Shown here piece by piece: positions 24,801 through 33,324 of a DNA stretch of 36,522 nucleotides; the stretch's first letter is position 1; each line of letters opens with the position of its first letter. The position numbers were made by a program, and so were the translations under genes. This DNA is from Methyloprofundus sp. (GTDB taxonomy: Bacteria; Pseudomonadota; Gammaproteobacteria; Methylococcales; Methylomonadaceae): NCBI GenBank assembly GCA_028599115.1, contig JAQRMR010000099.1, forward strand, positions 78,652 through 115,173. The letters are read 5' to 3'. The notes beneath the pieces were generated by a model that saw nothing but the letters and a program-made list of their open reading frames with translations, was not told the origin of the DNA and searched no databases.

Positions 24801-26011
24801 CCTTGTCTCCGCTGACCTAATTTAGGTGTTCTAGCATTTAAACCCATCGCATAATGTGCCAATTGTTTTTTCATTCCTGGCACAAAATCTAATACCGCTA
24901 AACCCACATTTCTAGCGGCAGCTGCAGATAGCCAGTCATTAGAAAAAAGCTTCACGACACCATCGGTAAAATTAATCACGGTATCGTGATCTTTTTGTCT
25001 TTGCTCTGCATAATTTGCCAATAGTTCTGGCGCGCCAATATCTGCACCGCTTGCTTGTTGATTTAAAATACATTCCGCTAATTGCACCACGTCTCTTAAG
25101 CCTAAGTTAAAACCTTGGCCTGCAACCGGATGCAATTGATGCACTGCATTACCAACAATAACCGCACGCCCTGAAGTCATGGAATTTGCTCGAATCAAGC
25201 TTAAAGGAAATGAGCGACGCTCAGTACTTAATGAAAACCGACCTAATTTATAGCCAAAGCAAGCATGTAATTCTTGTAAAAACTCTGCTTCTCCACCAGA
25301 GATTAATTGCTCGGCATCTTCTGTGCTGCGTGTCCACACAACCGCATATTCATCTTTTAAGGGCAACAAAGCTAAAGGCCCTGAAGCAGTAAAACGCTCA
25401 TAGGCAATATTTTGGTGCGCAACGTCTGTTTTAATCGTCGTCACAATCGCCGTTTGCTGATATTCCGTCACTGCTTGCTGAATATCTAATAATTTCCTAA
25501 CGCTAGACTGGCCGCCATCTGCACCAACTACTAGTTTTGCTGATAAATTCAGCGCTTCATTATTGTGCTTTAAGCTAAGGTAAGCACTATGCTCATCAGA
25601 AGAAATACCCATCACTCGTGCGGGGTTAATTAACTGAACATCAGACTGTTGCACTAATTCAAAAACAGCCGCTTCTAAATCACGTGCAGTAATCACATAA
25701 CCCAAGGCATCCACTTTTTCTTTTTGCGCAGAAAGCCGGGTTTTACCAAAATGACCTTGATCTGAAATATGAATATTTTTAATTGCCGTGGCTTTGCTTT
25801 TGGCTTGCTGCCAAACGCCCAGCATATTTAATAAGCGTACCGTACCATTAGCCAAAGCTAAGGCTCGATCACCTGCCGCTGATGCCTGTAATTCAGCTGG
25901 CGTACTCGCTTCTACAATAGCCACTTTTAAACTATTTGCCTGCAAGGCTAAAGCTAAACAGTTTCCTGCCAAGCCGCCACCGACAATTAATACATCATAA
26001 TCTTGATTCAT
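24797..26011 (-). CDS. ubiH: 2-octaprenyl-6-methoxyphenol hydroxylase UbiH
   Basis: This 404-residue FAD monooxygenase has the N-terminal VGGGLAGNCLALALQ, the internal VVGADGGQSSVRKL and IVGNAVHQLHPVAGQGFNLGLRD. The NIHISDQGHFGKTRL block is typical of UbiH, which hydroxylates C1 of the ring in ubiquinone synthesis. Length is near E. coli UbiH (392). It lies 12 bp after pepP and overlaps ubiI by 4 bp. Confidence 0.9.
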   Translation of the reverse strand: MNQDYDVLIVGGGLAGNCLALALQANSLKVAIVEASTPAELQASAAGDRALALANGTVRLLNMLGVWQQAKSKATAIKNIHISDQGHFGKTRLSAQKEKVDALGYVITARDLEAAVFELVQQSDVQLINPARVMGISSDEHSAYLSLKHNNEALNLSAKLVVGADGGQSSVRKLLDIQQAVTEYQQTAIVTTIKTDVAHQNIAYERFTASGPLALLPLKDEYAVVWTRSTEDAEQLISGGEAEFLQELHACFGYKLGRFSLSTERRSFPLSLIRANSMTSGRAVIVGNAVHQLHPVAGQGFNLGLRDVVQLAECILNQQASGADIGAPELLANYAEQRQKDHDTVINFTDGVVKLFSNDWLSAAAARNVGLAVLDFVPGMKKQLAHYAMGLNARTPKLGQRRQG

Positions 26012-26023
26012 AGTTTTTCTCGA

Positions 26024-27337
26024 TTAGCCCGCTTGCGCCATCAAAGCTTCGATCTCAATAATAGTTTTCGGTGCAGCTTGCGTCAATACTTCATAGCCCG
26101 TTTCCGTCACCCGCACATCATCTTCAATGCGAATACCAATCCCACGCCATTTTTCATCCACTGTTAAACAGTTTTTAGGGATATACAAGCCCGGTTCAAT
26201 GGTCAGCACCATGCCAGCTTCCAGTATGCGCCATTGATCATTAATTTTGTAATCACCCACATCATGCACATCCATCCCTAACCAGTGCCCAATACGGTGC
26301 ATATAAAATACTTTATAAGCTTCATCTTTAATTAATTGCGCAACATCACCATTCAATAAGCCCAAATCAACCAAACCTGCCGTTAAAACCTGCACCGAGA
26401 CATCGTGCGCATTATTCCACGCTGTTTCTGGTTTAATTTCTTCAATCGCCGCCATCTGTGCATCTAAAACTAATTGATACAATGCTTTTTGCTCGGCCGA
26501 AAAATGCCCGCTGACCGGAAATGTTCGCGTAATATCCGCAGCATAATGGTCACACTCCGCACCCGCATCAATCAATAATAAATCACCATTTTTTAAGACA
26601 GATTTGTTCTCAACATAATGTAAAACACAGGCATTTTTTCCACCCGCAACAATAGATGGGTAAGCAACGTGACGCAAGCCGTTTTCCATAAATTCATGAA
26701 TTAATTCAGCTTCAATTTGATATTCATAACGCCCCTCTTTGCAAGTCTGCATTGCTCTGATATGTGCATTACATGAAATATCCGCTGCAAACCGCATCAA
26801 CTCAATTTCTGCCTCACTTTTAATAAGGCGCATTTCGTGCACTAAATGCTCTAATGAAACCAATTCACCCGGCGCATTCACTCCACTACGTGTCTGACTA
26901 CGAATATGATTAATCCAGTCCATCAACTGTTTATCAAAGCTCGCATCTCTACCCATCGGATAAAAAACTTTGGCTTTATTTTCTAGCAAGCCGGGCAAAA
27001 TATCGCTTAAATCATCAATAGGAAAAGCATCATCCGCTGAGAAATCAGTTGTTGCGCCCTCTAAGCCCGCATGCGCACCTTCCCAAAGCGCCTTTTTCTC
27101 GTCATATTCTTGGCAAAATAAAATGTATTCGCCTTGTTCTCGCCCCGGAATAAATACCGCAACAGCATCCGGTTCATTAAAGCCCGTTAAATAATAAAAA
27201 TCACTATCTTGGCGAAAGGTGTAATCAACATCTCGATTACGCGTCCTCACTTTAGCACTATTAATTAAAGCAATATTTCCTTGGCCAATTTCTGCCATTA
27301 ATTGTTCGCGGCGTGCAGCAAATTCACTCGGTTTCAT
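26024..27337 (-). CDS. pepP: Xaa-Pro aminopeptidase
   Basis: This 437-residue metallopeptidase removes N-terminal residues preceding proline. The C-terminal pita-bread domain carries all five metal ligands in order: two Asp in DAGAECDHYAADITRTFP, His in HRIGHWLGMDVHDVG, Glu in TIEPGLYIP and Glu in GIRIEDDVRV. The N-terminal domain has RTRNRDVDYTFRQDSDFYYLTGF, as in E. coli PepP (441). It begins directly after the ygfB stop with no spacer. Linkage to ubiH is conserved across gammaproteobacteria. Confidence 0.95.
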   Translation of the reverse strand: MKPSEFAARREQLMAEIGQGNIALINSAKVRTRNRDVDYTFRQDSDFYYLTGFNEPDAVAVFIPGREQGEYILFCQEYDEKKALWEGAHAGLEGATTDFSADDAFPIDDLSDILPGLLENKAKVFYPMGRDASFDKQLMDWINHIRSQTRSGVNAPGELVSLEHLVHEMRLIKSEAEIELMRFAADISCNAHIRAMQTCKEGRYEYQIEAELIHEFMENGLRHVAYPSIVAGGKNACVLHYVENKSVLKNGDLLLIDAGAECDHYAADITRTFPVSGHFSAEQKALYQLVLDAQMAAIEEIKPETAWNNAHDVSVQVLTAGLVDLGLLNGDVAQLIKDEAYKVFYMHRIGHWLGMDVHDVGDYKINDQWRILEAGMVLTIEPGLYIPKNCLTVDEKWRGIGIRIEDDVRVTETGYEVLTQAAPKTIIEIEALMAQAG

Positions 27338-27883
27338 TTAATGTACCGTTTCATTATTAGTGACTGACTCAGGCGCTTTAGTATTCAATTCCGTATAAAT
27401 TAGCATTACCGCTGCGCGTAAATACTCCTGAACTTCCATTAACGCGGCTTCTGCTTCCTCATCTCCTTCTTCAAGGCCGGTATCCATTTTAGTTAGTTCC
27501 ACCATATCACTTAAGATTTCATCAATTTCTTCTGGCCATTTACTTTTGGATTGAATACGCCCCATACCGAATAAAAACCCTTCACACCATTGTGTAAAAG
27601 CAATCGCCCTGTCTTCAATACCCTCATCTTCTTCAGGTAAAAATAAATCAAACAAAAACTCATCACTTTCTAATAGTGTTTTCGTGTGCTCAAATAAATT
27701 AATTAATAATAATTTATCATCTTCCAATAAATCAGCATCTCGACTAATGGCTTCATTCATCCAGTCTCCAGCCCCGGATGTTGCATCAAGGCAAAGTAAC
27801 GCGCTAGCAATACCATGCACTTCTGCAGCACTACCCGCTGCTTCTTGTTGTAAAATAGTCGAATTAACGATTGAATAACTCAT
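27338..27883 (-). CDS. ygfB: UPF0149 family protein YgfB
   Basis: This 181-residue acidic protein has the YgfB/YecA-type pattern EVHGIASALLCLDA near the N-terminus, FTQWCEGFLFGMG in the middle and MEVQEYLRAAVMLIYTEL at the end. The molecular function in this genus is not established; Pseudomonas YgfB influences antibiotic-related gene regulation. It is the first gene of the ygfB-pepP-ubiH-ubiI run and is divergent from the TIGR02449 gene across a 135-bp spacer. I see no strong ribosome-binding site. Confidence 0.88.
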   Translation of the reverse strand: MSYSIVNSTILQQEAAGSAAEVHGIASALLCLDATSGAGDWMNEAISRDADLLEDDKLLLINLFEHTKTLLESDEFLFDLFLPEEDEGIEDRAIAFTQWCEGFLFGMGRIQSKSKWPEEIDEILSDMVELTKMDTGLEEGDEEAEAALMEVQEYLRAAVMLIYTELNTKAPESVTNNETVH

Positions 27884-28018
27884 AAGAATATAATTTTAAA
27901 GATGATTTTATTTTATGTAAAACACAGGAAAAACAGGCATTACTCAATACCTAACTCCTTATGCTACCATAGTCTATAGAGTAGTTTTGAATTCATATCA
28001 TTCCCGTGTGAGCCATCC

Positions 28019-28240
28019 ATGAATACTGAAAATCAATCTGTTGATATTAAAGATCTTGAAGAAAAATTAGAAGAATTAATTCAACGCTATACCGCCGTAC
28101 AATCAGAAAATTCCACATTAAAAACCAAGCAAGATGCTTTAGTAAAAGAAAAGGCCAAGCTGGTCGAAAAAACCAACCTTGCCCGCACACGTGTAGAAGC
28201 TATGATTAGCCGATTAAAAAATATGGACCAAGATAAATGA
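28019..28240 (+). CDS. TIGR02449 family small coiled-coil protein
   Basis: This 73-residue protein is almost entirely one coiled coil rich in Glu and Lys (about 8-70), ending VEAMISRLKNMDQDK. Family TIGR02449 occurs just upstream of zapA in many gammaproteobacteria and looks ZapB-like in design. A role beside ZapA in cell division is inferred from position only. Its stop overlaps the zapA start (ATGA). Confidence 0.85.
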   Translation: MNTENQSVDIKDLEEKLEELIQRYTAVQSENSTLKTKQDALVKEKAKLVEKTNLARTRVEAMISRLKNMDQDK

Positions 28241-28536
28241 GCGAAGTTCAGCACCCCGTCTCACTGACGATTTTAGGCAAAGAATATAAAATAATTTGTG
28301 AAGAAAACGAGCAGGTTACCTTAACCGAATCCGCTAAACAACTAGATCAGCAAATGCGCGATATTCGCTTAAACGGTAAGGTCTCTAGTGCCGAACGAGT
28401 CGCCGTTCTTGCCGCCCTAAATTTAACCCATGAATTGATGCAAGTTAAACAAAATCATCCACCTGCATCACCTCAGATGGGCGCACAACTCAACAAAATG
28501 TGTCTTAAAATCGAAACCGCTCTTAAAAGCGTTTAG
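28237..28536 (+). CDS. zapA: Cell division protein ZapA
   Basis: This 99-residue protein binds and bundles FtsZ filaments at the division ring. It has the ZapA N-terminal domain VSLTILGKEYKIICEENEQ with the LTESAKQLDQQMRDIR helix. SSAERVAVLAALNLTHELM follows, then a short C-terminal helix for coiled-coil tetramer formation. Length is close to the family (109 in E. coli). Location directly before 6S RNA is the conserved zapA-ssrS arrangement. Confidence 0.93.
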   Translation: MSEVQHPVSLTILGKEYKIICEENEQVTLTESAKQLDQQMRDIRLNGKVSSAERVAVLAALNLTHELMQVKQNHPPASPQMGAQLNKMCLKIETALKSV

Positions 28537-28546
28537 AATACGCCTC

Positions 28547-28725
28547 GTATCTCCTGCGGCGTTCGACAGTGAGGTGGGTGTTCCTTGGACCTATTAAACC
28601 CTCGGGAGTCGATTCTTGTATTAGTGTGCATGTCCGTTAGCGGAAAGCCTGAAGTGCAGGATAGACGCCCACTTGAACCTTTCGGTTCAAGGACGATGCC
28701 TTGCATCGGCGCAGGTGGGAGATAC
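28547..28725 (+). ncRNA. ssrS: 6S RNA (SsrS), RNA polymerase regulator
   Basis: The region right after zapA is not coding and resembles 6S RNA. The closing stem pairs GTATCTCC (28547-28554) with GGAGATAC (28718-28725). A conserved TTGAACC...GGTTCAAGG hairpin lies at 28674-28692, as in the E. coli RNA. The CTGCGGCGTTCGACAGTGAG start and the AGCGGAAAGCCTGA segment also match the E. coli pattern. Length, about 180 nt, fits. 6S RNA mimics an open promoter and sequesters sigma-70 holoenzyme in stationary phase. Exact ends are estimated from the stem. The usual downstream gene fau (5-formyl-THF cyclo-ligase) is absent. Confidence 0.93.
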
Positions 28726-28837
28726 ACTTTCTTTACCCCGCCTCTGTATTACCCCAAACAATCGACTTAGGCTCGATTAATAGCTTGGTAATAAAACTAG
28801 CCCACCAGTTCCTCAACACTAATAAATGCGCTCAAAA

Positions 28838-29185
28838 TCAAAGGAACTTATCAAAAAAACCTTTTTTATTTTCCAAAGCTTCAATATGCTGCTGCGTAAA
28901 TATTGCTAATTCAGACTCCTGCTCTCTATCAATAATAGTTTGCAATGTTCTCAGGCTTTTTTTATCTAATAAGCTAATTGCCTGCTTTCTGACAGAAAGA
29001 TAATGCGCATTAAGTGCTGCTAGCTCAATTAAATAAACATTCGCTGAACTCAATTGTTGCAGCATGAGTTTTTCAGGGTCACCGGTTAAGAAATCACGCA
29101 ATAAATTACCATATTGCTCTTGGACACGCGCCAAATCAGCACGATTAATTTTTACAGGTTCTTTTGGATCATCACAACAGCCCAT
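28838..29185 (-). CDS. Small hypothetical protein with N-terminal Cys pair
   Basis: This 115-residue protein starts MGCCDDPKEPVKINRADLARVQEQYG and is otherwise helical and charged, with no signal peptide or membrane helix. I do not recognise a family. The start at 29185 is well supported by a full AAGGAGGT ribosome-binding site a few bases upstream; an adjacent GTG would add one residue. Adjacent Cys3-Cys4 suggests metal binding or lipid/thiol modification, which is speculation. It stands alone, converging on the 6S RNA gene from the other side. Confidence 0.65.
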   Translation of the reverse strand: MGCCDDPKEPVKINRADLARVQEQYGNLLRDFLTGDPEKLMLQQLSSANVYLIELAALNAHYLSVRKQAISLLDKKSLRTLQTIIDREQESELAIFTQQHIEALENKKGFFDKFL

Positions 29186-29524
29186 CACGACCTCCTTAAT
29201 TAAAATACGACATATTTACCATCTTATTTCTTATATTCTCAAAACAACTTCCTTTGGTAAAGTGTTTACTGTTTTAATCATTCACTTCTCTTGACTCGCT
29301 CTTGCCAAAATAAAATTCAAAACACAGCGAATAGAAATTTAGCGACTTAGTTTAAAACGTAGAAGCACCTGAGCTTTATCGCCAATAAATAATCGCTATT
29401 TTACACTTAGCTTATGGCATACAAGCCAATAATCATCATCCAATTTCAGTGTATAATTATTCAAATAGCCATAACATCTGCTACTAAAAAATTAATACCC
29501 CCCTACTTAAAAGCATAATGTCCC
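29186..29524. other. 339-bp intergenic region between divergent genes
   Basis: AT-rich and apparently non-coding. On the plus strand TATAAT at 29452-29457 is a good -10 element about 68 bp before the DUF481 start, but no convincing -35 element precedes it. On the minus strand TTGAGA and TAAATA 18 bp apart could serve the small hypothetical gene. I see no RNA gene, repeat or open frame with family character here. Confidence 0.4.
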
Positions 29525-30988
29525 ATGAATAAAAAACAGCTCTTTTTAACCAGCACACTACTCGTATCAAGCATTTCCTTTTCTTATGCCGAAACAATAC
29601 AACTCGACAACGGCGACTCACTTACTGTTGAATTAATTCATCAAACAGACAAAACACTGACTTATTCGCACTCTATTTTAGGTAAGCAAACCATTCAAAA
29701 ATCAGCTGTTAGTAATTTATCAGAACTAAACCTAGCCTCTATTGAAAGAGTCAATGAAGGTGCAGAGGGCCAAGCTGATATTGAATTATATGATGCAAAG
29801 AAAAATCAAAAACTAGCTCAAGAAGAAGTGAATGCGGCTAAAAATCAGTTAACCATCACTAAAAAAGAAACAGCCCTTGCTACAGGGGTAGGCGTAAAAG
29901 TAGCCGAACAAAAGGAATTAGCGGCCGGAGAGAGGTTCACTACCGCCGAAAAGGAATTAGTTACTGCTAATACAGCTGTCGAGGCAGCAACAAAAAAATT
30001 ACAAACGGCCGCAAATATTTCCATTGCAGGAGAACAAGTCAATCTCGCTAAACTTGAATTAAAACAAGCTCAGCAAGATGAAAAAACAGCGCAAAAAGAG
30101 CTTATTACTGCAGAAAAAGAACTTGATAAAGCAGATTCAGCATCAGCAGATAAGGCTGAAATAAAAGTAGATACCGCTGAAGATAATGTTGATCTCGCTG
30201 AGGAAAATACCCTGAAAGCAAAAGAAAATCTTTTACTAGCAGAAAATGCTGTCACCATTGCCAAAGGTGAAAAAGTTAATGATGGCTTTATGGGAACCGG
30301 CTACTTTAAAGACTGGGATTCCACTGTTTCATTGGGTATAAAAGGTGCCTCGGGAACCTCTGTTAATGCAACAGCGCGACTTGGTTTTGATACAAGATAT
30401 GAAGATAAAGACCATCGCTGGGATTTTAAATCATTTTATTATTATGACTCCGAAGATAATACAGCCAGCGAAAACCAAATACATGCAACCTTTGTAAAAG
30501 ATTGGTTTTTTCCTGGTAGCCCTTGGTTTGCTTATGCATCAACAGTCTATGATATGGACCAATTTAAAGACTGGGATCAGCGTTTACAAATTTCCGCTGG
30601 GCCGGGTTATCAATTTATTAAAACCGACACATGGGAGTTTGCAGCGAGAGCAGGCTTAACCGGTGTATTTGAATTTGAAAAAGACATCTTCGACACCAAT
30701 ACTGGAAATATCATAGGACAAGATAATGTTTCAAACCTTGATGCAATGATGGGCTTAGATGCAACCTGGCATATTACCGCTAAACAACGCTTTACCATTT
30801 CTAATTATATTTACCCAAGCATTACTGATGCAGGCGAATTTAGAAATTTAGCTAATATTGCCTGGATACATCAGTTAGATTGGTTTGAAGGCTTAGCCGT
30901 TAAATTTGGTATAAGAGATGAATACAACACGAGCGAATCTATTCCTAATGAATTTAAATACGACTTCTCAATACTCTGGGGCTTCTAA
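29525..30988 (+). CDS. DUF481 outer-membrane beta-barrel protein with long periplasmic coiled coil
   Basis: This 487-residue protein has a signal peptide (1-22, ending SYA). A short beta-rich module follows (about 24-68; LDNGDSLTVELI, as in DUF481/YdiY-like proteins), then an Ala/Glu/Lys-rich coiled-coil region (about 80-250) with repeated AEKEL-type units. The C-terminal beta-barrel-like DUF481 domain (about 265-487) has alternating aromatic strands and ends in Phe, the usual outer-membrane insertion signal. DUF481 proteins are salt- or stress-associated outer-membrane proteins of uncertain function. The coiled-coil insert is unusual and could span to the peptidoglycan or inner membrane, which is inference. 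Confidence 0.75.
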   Translation: MNKKQLFLTSTLLVSSISFSYAETIQLDNGDSLTVELIHQTDKTLTYSHSILGKQTIQKSAVSNLSELNLASIERVNEGAEGQADIELYDAKKNQKLAQEEVNAAKNQLTITKKETALATGVGVKVAEQKELAAGERFTTAEKELVTANTAVEAATKKLQTAANISIAGEQVNLAKLELKQAQQDEKTAQKELITAEKELDKADSASADKAEIKVDTAEDNVDLAEENTLKAKENLLLAENAVTIAKGEKVNDGFMGTGYFKDWDSTVSLGIKGASGTSVNATARLGFDTRYEDKDHRWDFKSFYYYDSEDNTASENQIHATFVKDWFFPGSPWFAYASTVYDMDQFKDWDQRLQISAGPGYQFIKTDTWEFAARAGLTGVFEFEKDIFDTNTGNIIGQDNVSNLDAMMGLDATWHITAKQRFTISNYIYPSITDAGEFRNLANIAWIHQLDWFEGLAVKFGIRDEYNTSESIPNEFKYDFSILWGF

Positions 30989-31140
30989 TAGCGTTTAATT
31001 AATTATTATTGAAGGCTCCAGCTCCATAAGGGTATGATTAATTATCAGCCCACCCTATTTTTGCCGATTTTTTTATTCATTGGGCGCATTCAATCCAGTT
31101 GTAAAATCATTATATCAATCTTAACAAAGGCCATTTCATC

Positions 31141-31725
31141 ATGAATATAAATGCAAAGAATAAAGCTGAATTAGTCCAATTTTCATCTCGTCCCCTTTGG
31201 TACTCCGCTCGCGGAGCTATCATGATTTTATTAGGCTGTGTTATCGCCTTCTTCTGCATCACCGCACCCGACGTTTATATTTTGAGCGCTGATTTCTCTT
31301 GGATTCCGGTGATTGCTGCCGTGGTTATTTTTGTCGGCATCTTTCGTTGTATTGATGCATTAGCAACCGTTACAGCACAAGGTTTCTTAGTTAATATGCA
31401 AGGAGGCGTGCTGGATATTGTTGTTGGTGTTTTAGTTTTATTTGGCATTAATGGCGAACCTGAAAACATGAGCCTATTAATTGTCGGTTATATGATTTCT
31501 CATGGTATTTATCGCAATATACTGCTATCAGTTGCTAAAACACCTAACCCTATCTCAAACCGAATTACAGGTGCTATTTCCATATTATTAGGTTTACTTA
31601 TCTGGTTTGAGTGGCCTACCACTGCACCTTGGTTTTTAGCATTTTCTTTAAGTGTCGACGTTAGTTTTAGGGGCTGGGCTTTAATCGCATTAGCGTCTTC
31701 AATAAAAAAGAACGCAGCTGACTAA
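31141..31725 (+). CDS. HdeD-like DUF308 membrane protein
   Basis: This 194-residue protein has about six hydrophobic helices in a two-fold pattern, including RGAIMILLGCVIAFFCI near the N-terminus and GAISILLGLLIWFEWP later. That fits the DUF308 (HdeD) family of short-repeat membrane proteins linked to acid resistance in enterics; the role here is unknown. It ends 6 bp before the quinone oxidoreductase gene, so the two are probably co-transcribed. Confidence 0.7.
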   Translation: MNINAKNKAELVQFSSRPLWYSARGAIMILLGCVIAFFCITAPDVYILSADFSWIPVIAAVVIFVGIFRCIDALATVTAQGFLVNMQGGVLDIVVGVLVLFGINGEPENMSLLIVGYMISHGIYRNILLSVAKTPNPISNRITGAISILLGLLIWFEWPTTAPWFLAFSLSVDVSFRGWALIALASSIKKNAAD

Positions 31726-31731
31726 GCTAAT

Positions 31732-32700
31732 ATGCGTGTAATAGACGTTATTGACGGTGAGTTACAGATCACTGAACGCTCCGTACCTAATTACTCCGAA
31801 ACTGAAGTATTAATTAAAGTTTTCGCTGCAGGCGTTAACCGCGCCGATGTTATGCAACGCAAAGGCTTATACCCACCCCCTAAAGGCGCTTCTGATATTT
31901 TAGGTTTAGAGGTTTCTGGGCTTGTCATTGCTATTGGCTCTAACGTCAGCAATATAAAAATAGGCGATAAGGTCTGCGCTTTATTAACAGGTGGTGGCTA
32001 TGCAGAATATTGCACTGCTACCGCTGACTTATGTCTGCCTATCCCTCAAAATTTAGACTTTATCCAAGCCGCCAGCTTACCTGAAACATTTTTTACGGTT
32101 TGGAGTAATATTTTTAATTTAGCCCAGATTAAGCCCCAAGAAAGCTTATTCGTTCACGGCGGTAGCAGTGGCATCGGCATAACCGCGATACAACTCGCCA
32201 AAGCGTTTGATATAAATGTTTTTATAACAGCAGGAAGCCAAGAAAAATGTGACTTTTGCTTACAACTAGGCGCAGATGCTGCGATTAACTACCAAGAGCA
32301 AGATTTTGTCTCTGAAATTCAACGCCTAACCAACAGTCAAGGCGTTGATGTAATTTTAGATATGGTTGGTGGCGACTACTTCGCACGCAATTTGAAGTGC
32401 ATGGCTTATGATGCAAGGCTAGTGCAAATAGCGACACAAAATGGTTATCGGGCAGAGCTGAATATTTTACCTATTATGCTTAAACGTCTTACTGTCACTG
32501 GCTCTACATTAAGAGACCGCGACCTATCGTTTAAACGAAATATTGCAGAGCAGATAATTCAACAGGTTTGGCCCTTAATAGAGCAAGGAACGATCACTCC
32601 CGTTATCGACAAAACTTTCTCATTAGAAAATGTTAGGCAAGCACATCAGTTAATGGAATCTAGCTTACATAAAGGCAAAATAATACTCACTTTAAATTAA
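31732..32700 (+). CDS. NAD(P)H:quinone oxidoreductase, PIG3 family
   Basis: This 322-residue medium-chain dehydrogenase has an N-terminal GroES-like domain with AAGVNRADVMQRKGLYPPP and GLEVSGLVIAIGSNV. The NADPH-binding domain has FVHGGSSGIGITAIQLAKAF (about 140-160). The PPPKGASDILGLE block marks the zinc-independent PIG3/TIGR02824 quinone oxidoreductases, which reduce quinones or reactive carbonyls. No zinc-ligand Cys cluster is present, as expected. Confidence 0.88.
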   Translation: MRVIDVIDGELQITERSVPNYSETEVLIKVFAAGVNRADVMQRKGLYPPPKGASDILGLEVSGLVIAIGSNVSNIKIGDKVCALLTGGGYAEYCTATADLCLPIPQNLDFIQAASLPETFFTVWSNIFNLAQIKPQESLFVHGGSSGIGITAIQLAKAFDINVFITAGSQEKCDFCLQLGADAAINYQEQDFVSEIQRLTNSQGVDVILDMVGGDYFARNLKCMAYDARLVQIATQNGYRAELNILPIMLKRLTVTGSTLRDRDLSFKRNIAEQIIQQVWPLIEQGTITPVIDKTFSLENVRQAHQLMESSLHKGKIILTLN

Positions 32701-32840
32701 CTGCCGCCACATTTTTAAAGTCATAAGAATAACTCCCCTTAAAACTAATTCCCCCTTAACTACATAAGCACTTTATAATATTCAATAACAAATCTACTTA
32801 ATCTCTTATTTTAATTAACCCATTAAAGTCTTTATTAATC

Positions 32841-33098
32841 ATGTCTGAAATTATCGTCTATACAAGTAACCTTTGCCCTTACTGCACTATGGCTAAACGC
32901 CTACTTTCCGCAAAAGGTGCAAAATTCACAGAATTAAATGTAGATACCACACCGGGCTTACGCGAAAAAATGATGCAAAAAACCAAACGCCGTACTGTGC
33001 CCCAAATCTATATTGGTGATGTACATGTCGGCGGCTTTGATGATTTACGTGCTTTAGATTTAGGCAATAAACTAGACCCTTTGTTAGCAGCCTTATAA
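32841..33098 (+). CDS. grxC: Glutaredoxin 3-type (GrxC) dithiol glutaredoxin
   Basis: This 85-residue thioredoxin-fold protein has the active-site CPYC at 12-15 (TSNLCPYCTMAKRLL), the cis-Pro motif RRTVPQIYIG and the GGFDDLRAL glutathione-binding loop. It reduces disulfides and glutathionylated proteins with glutathione. Length matches E. coli GrxC (83). It stands alone, with TATAAT at 32774-32779 as a possible -10 element upstream. Confidence 0.93.
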   Translation: MSEIIVYTSNLCPYCTMAKRLLSAKGAKFTELNVDTTPGLREKMMQKTKRRTVPQIYIGDVHVGGFDDLRALDLGNKLDPLLAAL

Positions 33099-33116
33099 AA
33101 AATTCTGGCTCGCAAC

Positions 33117-33232
33117 CTCTCACCTTATACCAATCACAATAAGTTTTTATTTTAATCTCCTCATCCTAAGCAGGAGAAGGAATAACGAGCGAACTTATTG
33201 GCGTTGGTATGACTACTCAGCCAAGGTGAGAG
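33117..33232. repeat. 116-bp element with perfect 10-bp terminal inverted repeats (MITE-like or structured RNA)
   Basis: CTCTCACCTT (33117-33126) is exactly inverted as AAGGTGAGAG (33223-33232). Inside, TACCAATCACAATAAGTT is inverted with two mismatches as AACTTATTGGCGTTGGTA, and a central CTCCT...AGGAG pair can form a third stem. The whole piece could fold into one long interrupted hairpin. It is non-coding and sits between grxC and the sigma gene. No flanking target duplication is obvious. Confidence 0.5.
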
Positions 33233-33324
33233 CAATAAAAACTCCAAAACACCTAAGCATAAAAATTTGTAAGGTTTTCATCTAGCGTTCGACTCACCTG
33301 TACCACTCAACTCTATTGACTAAC

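Noticed and set aside
28533-28770. Open frames on both strands over the region after zapA
   Set aside because: The stretch folds as 6S RNA with its conserved closing stem and GGTTCAAGG hairpin; coding potential here is accidental.
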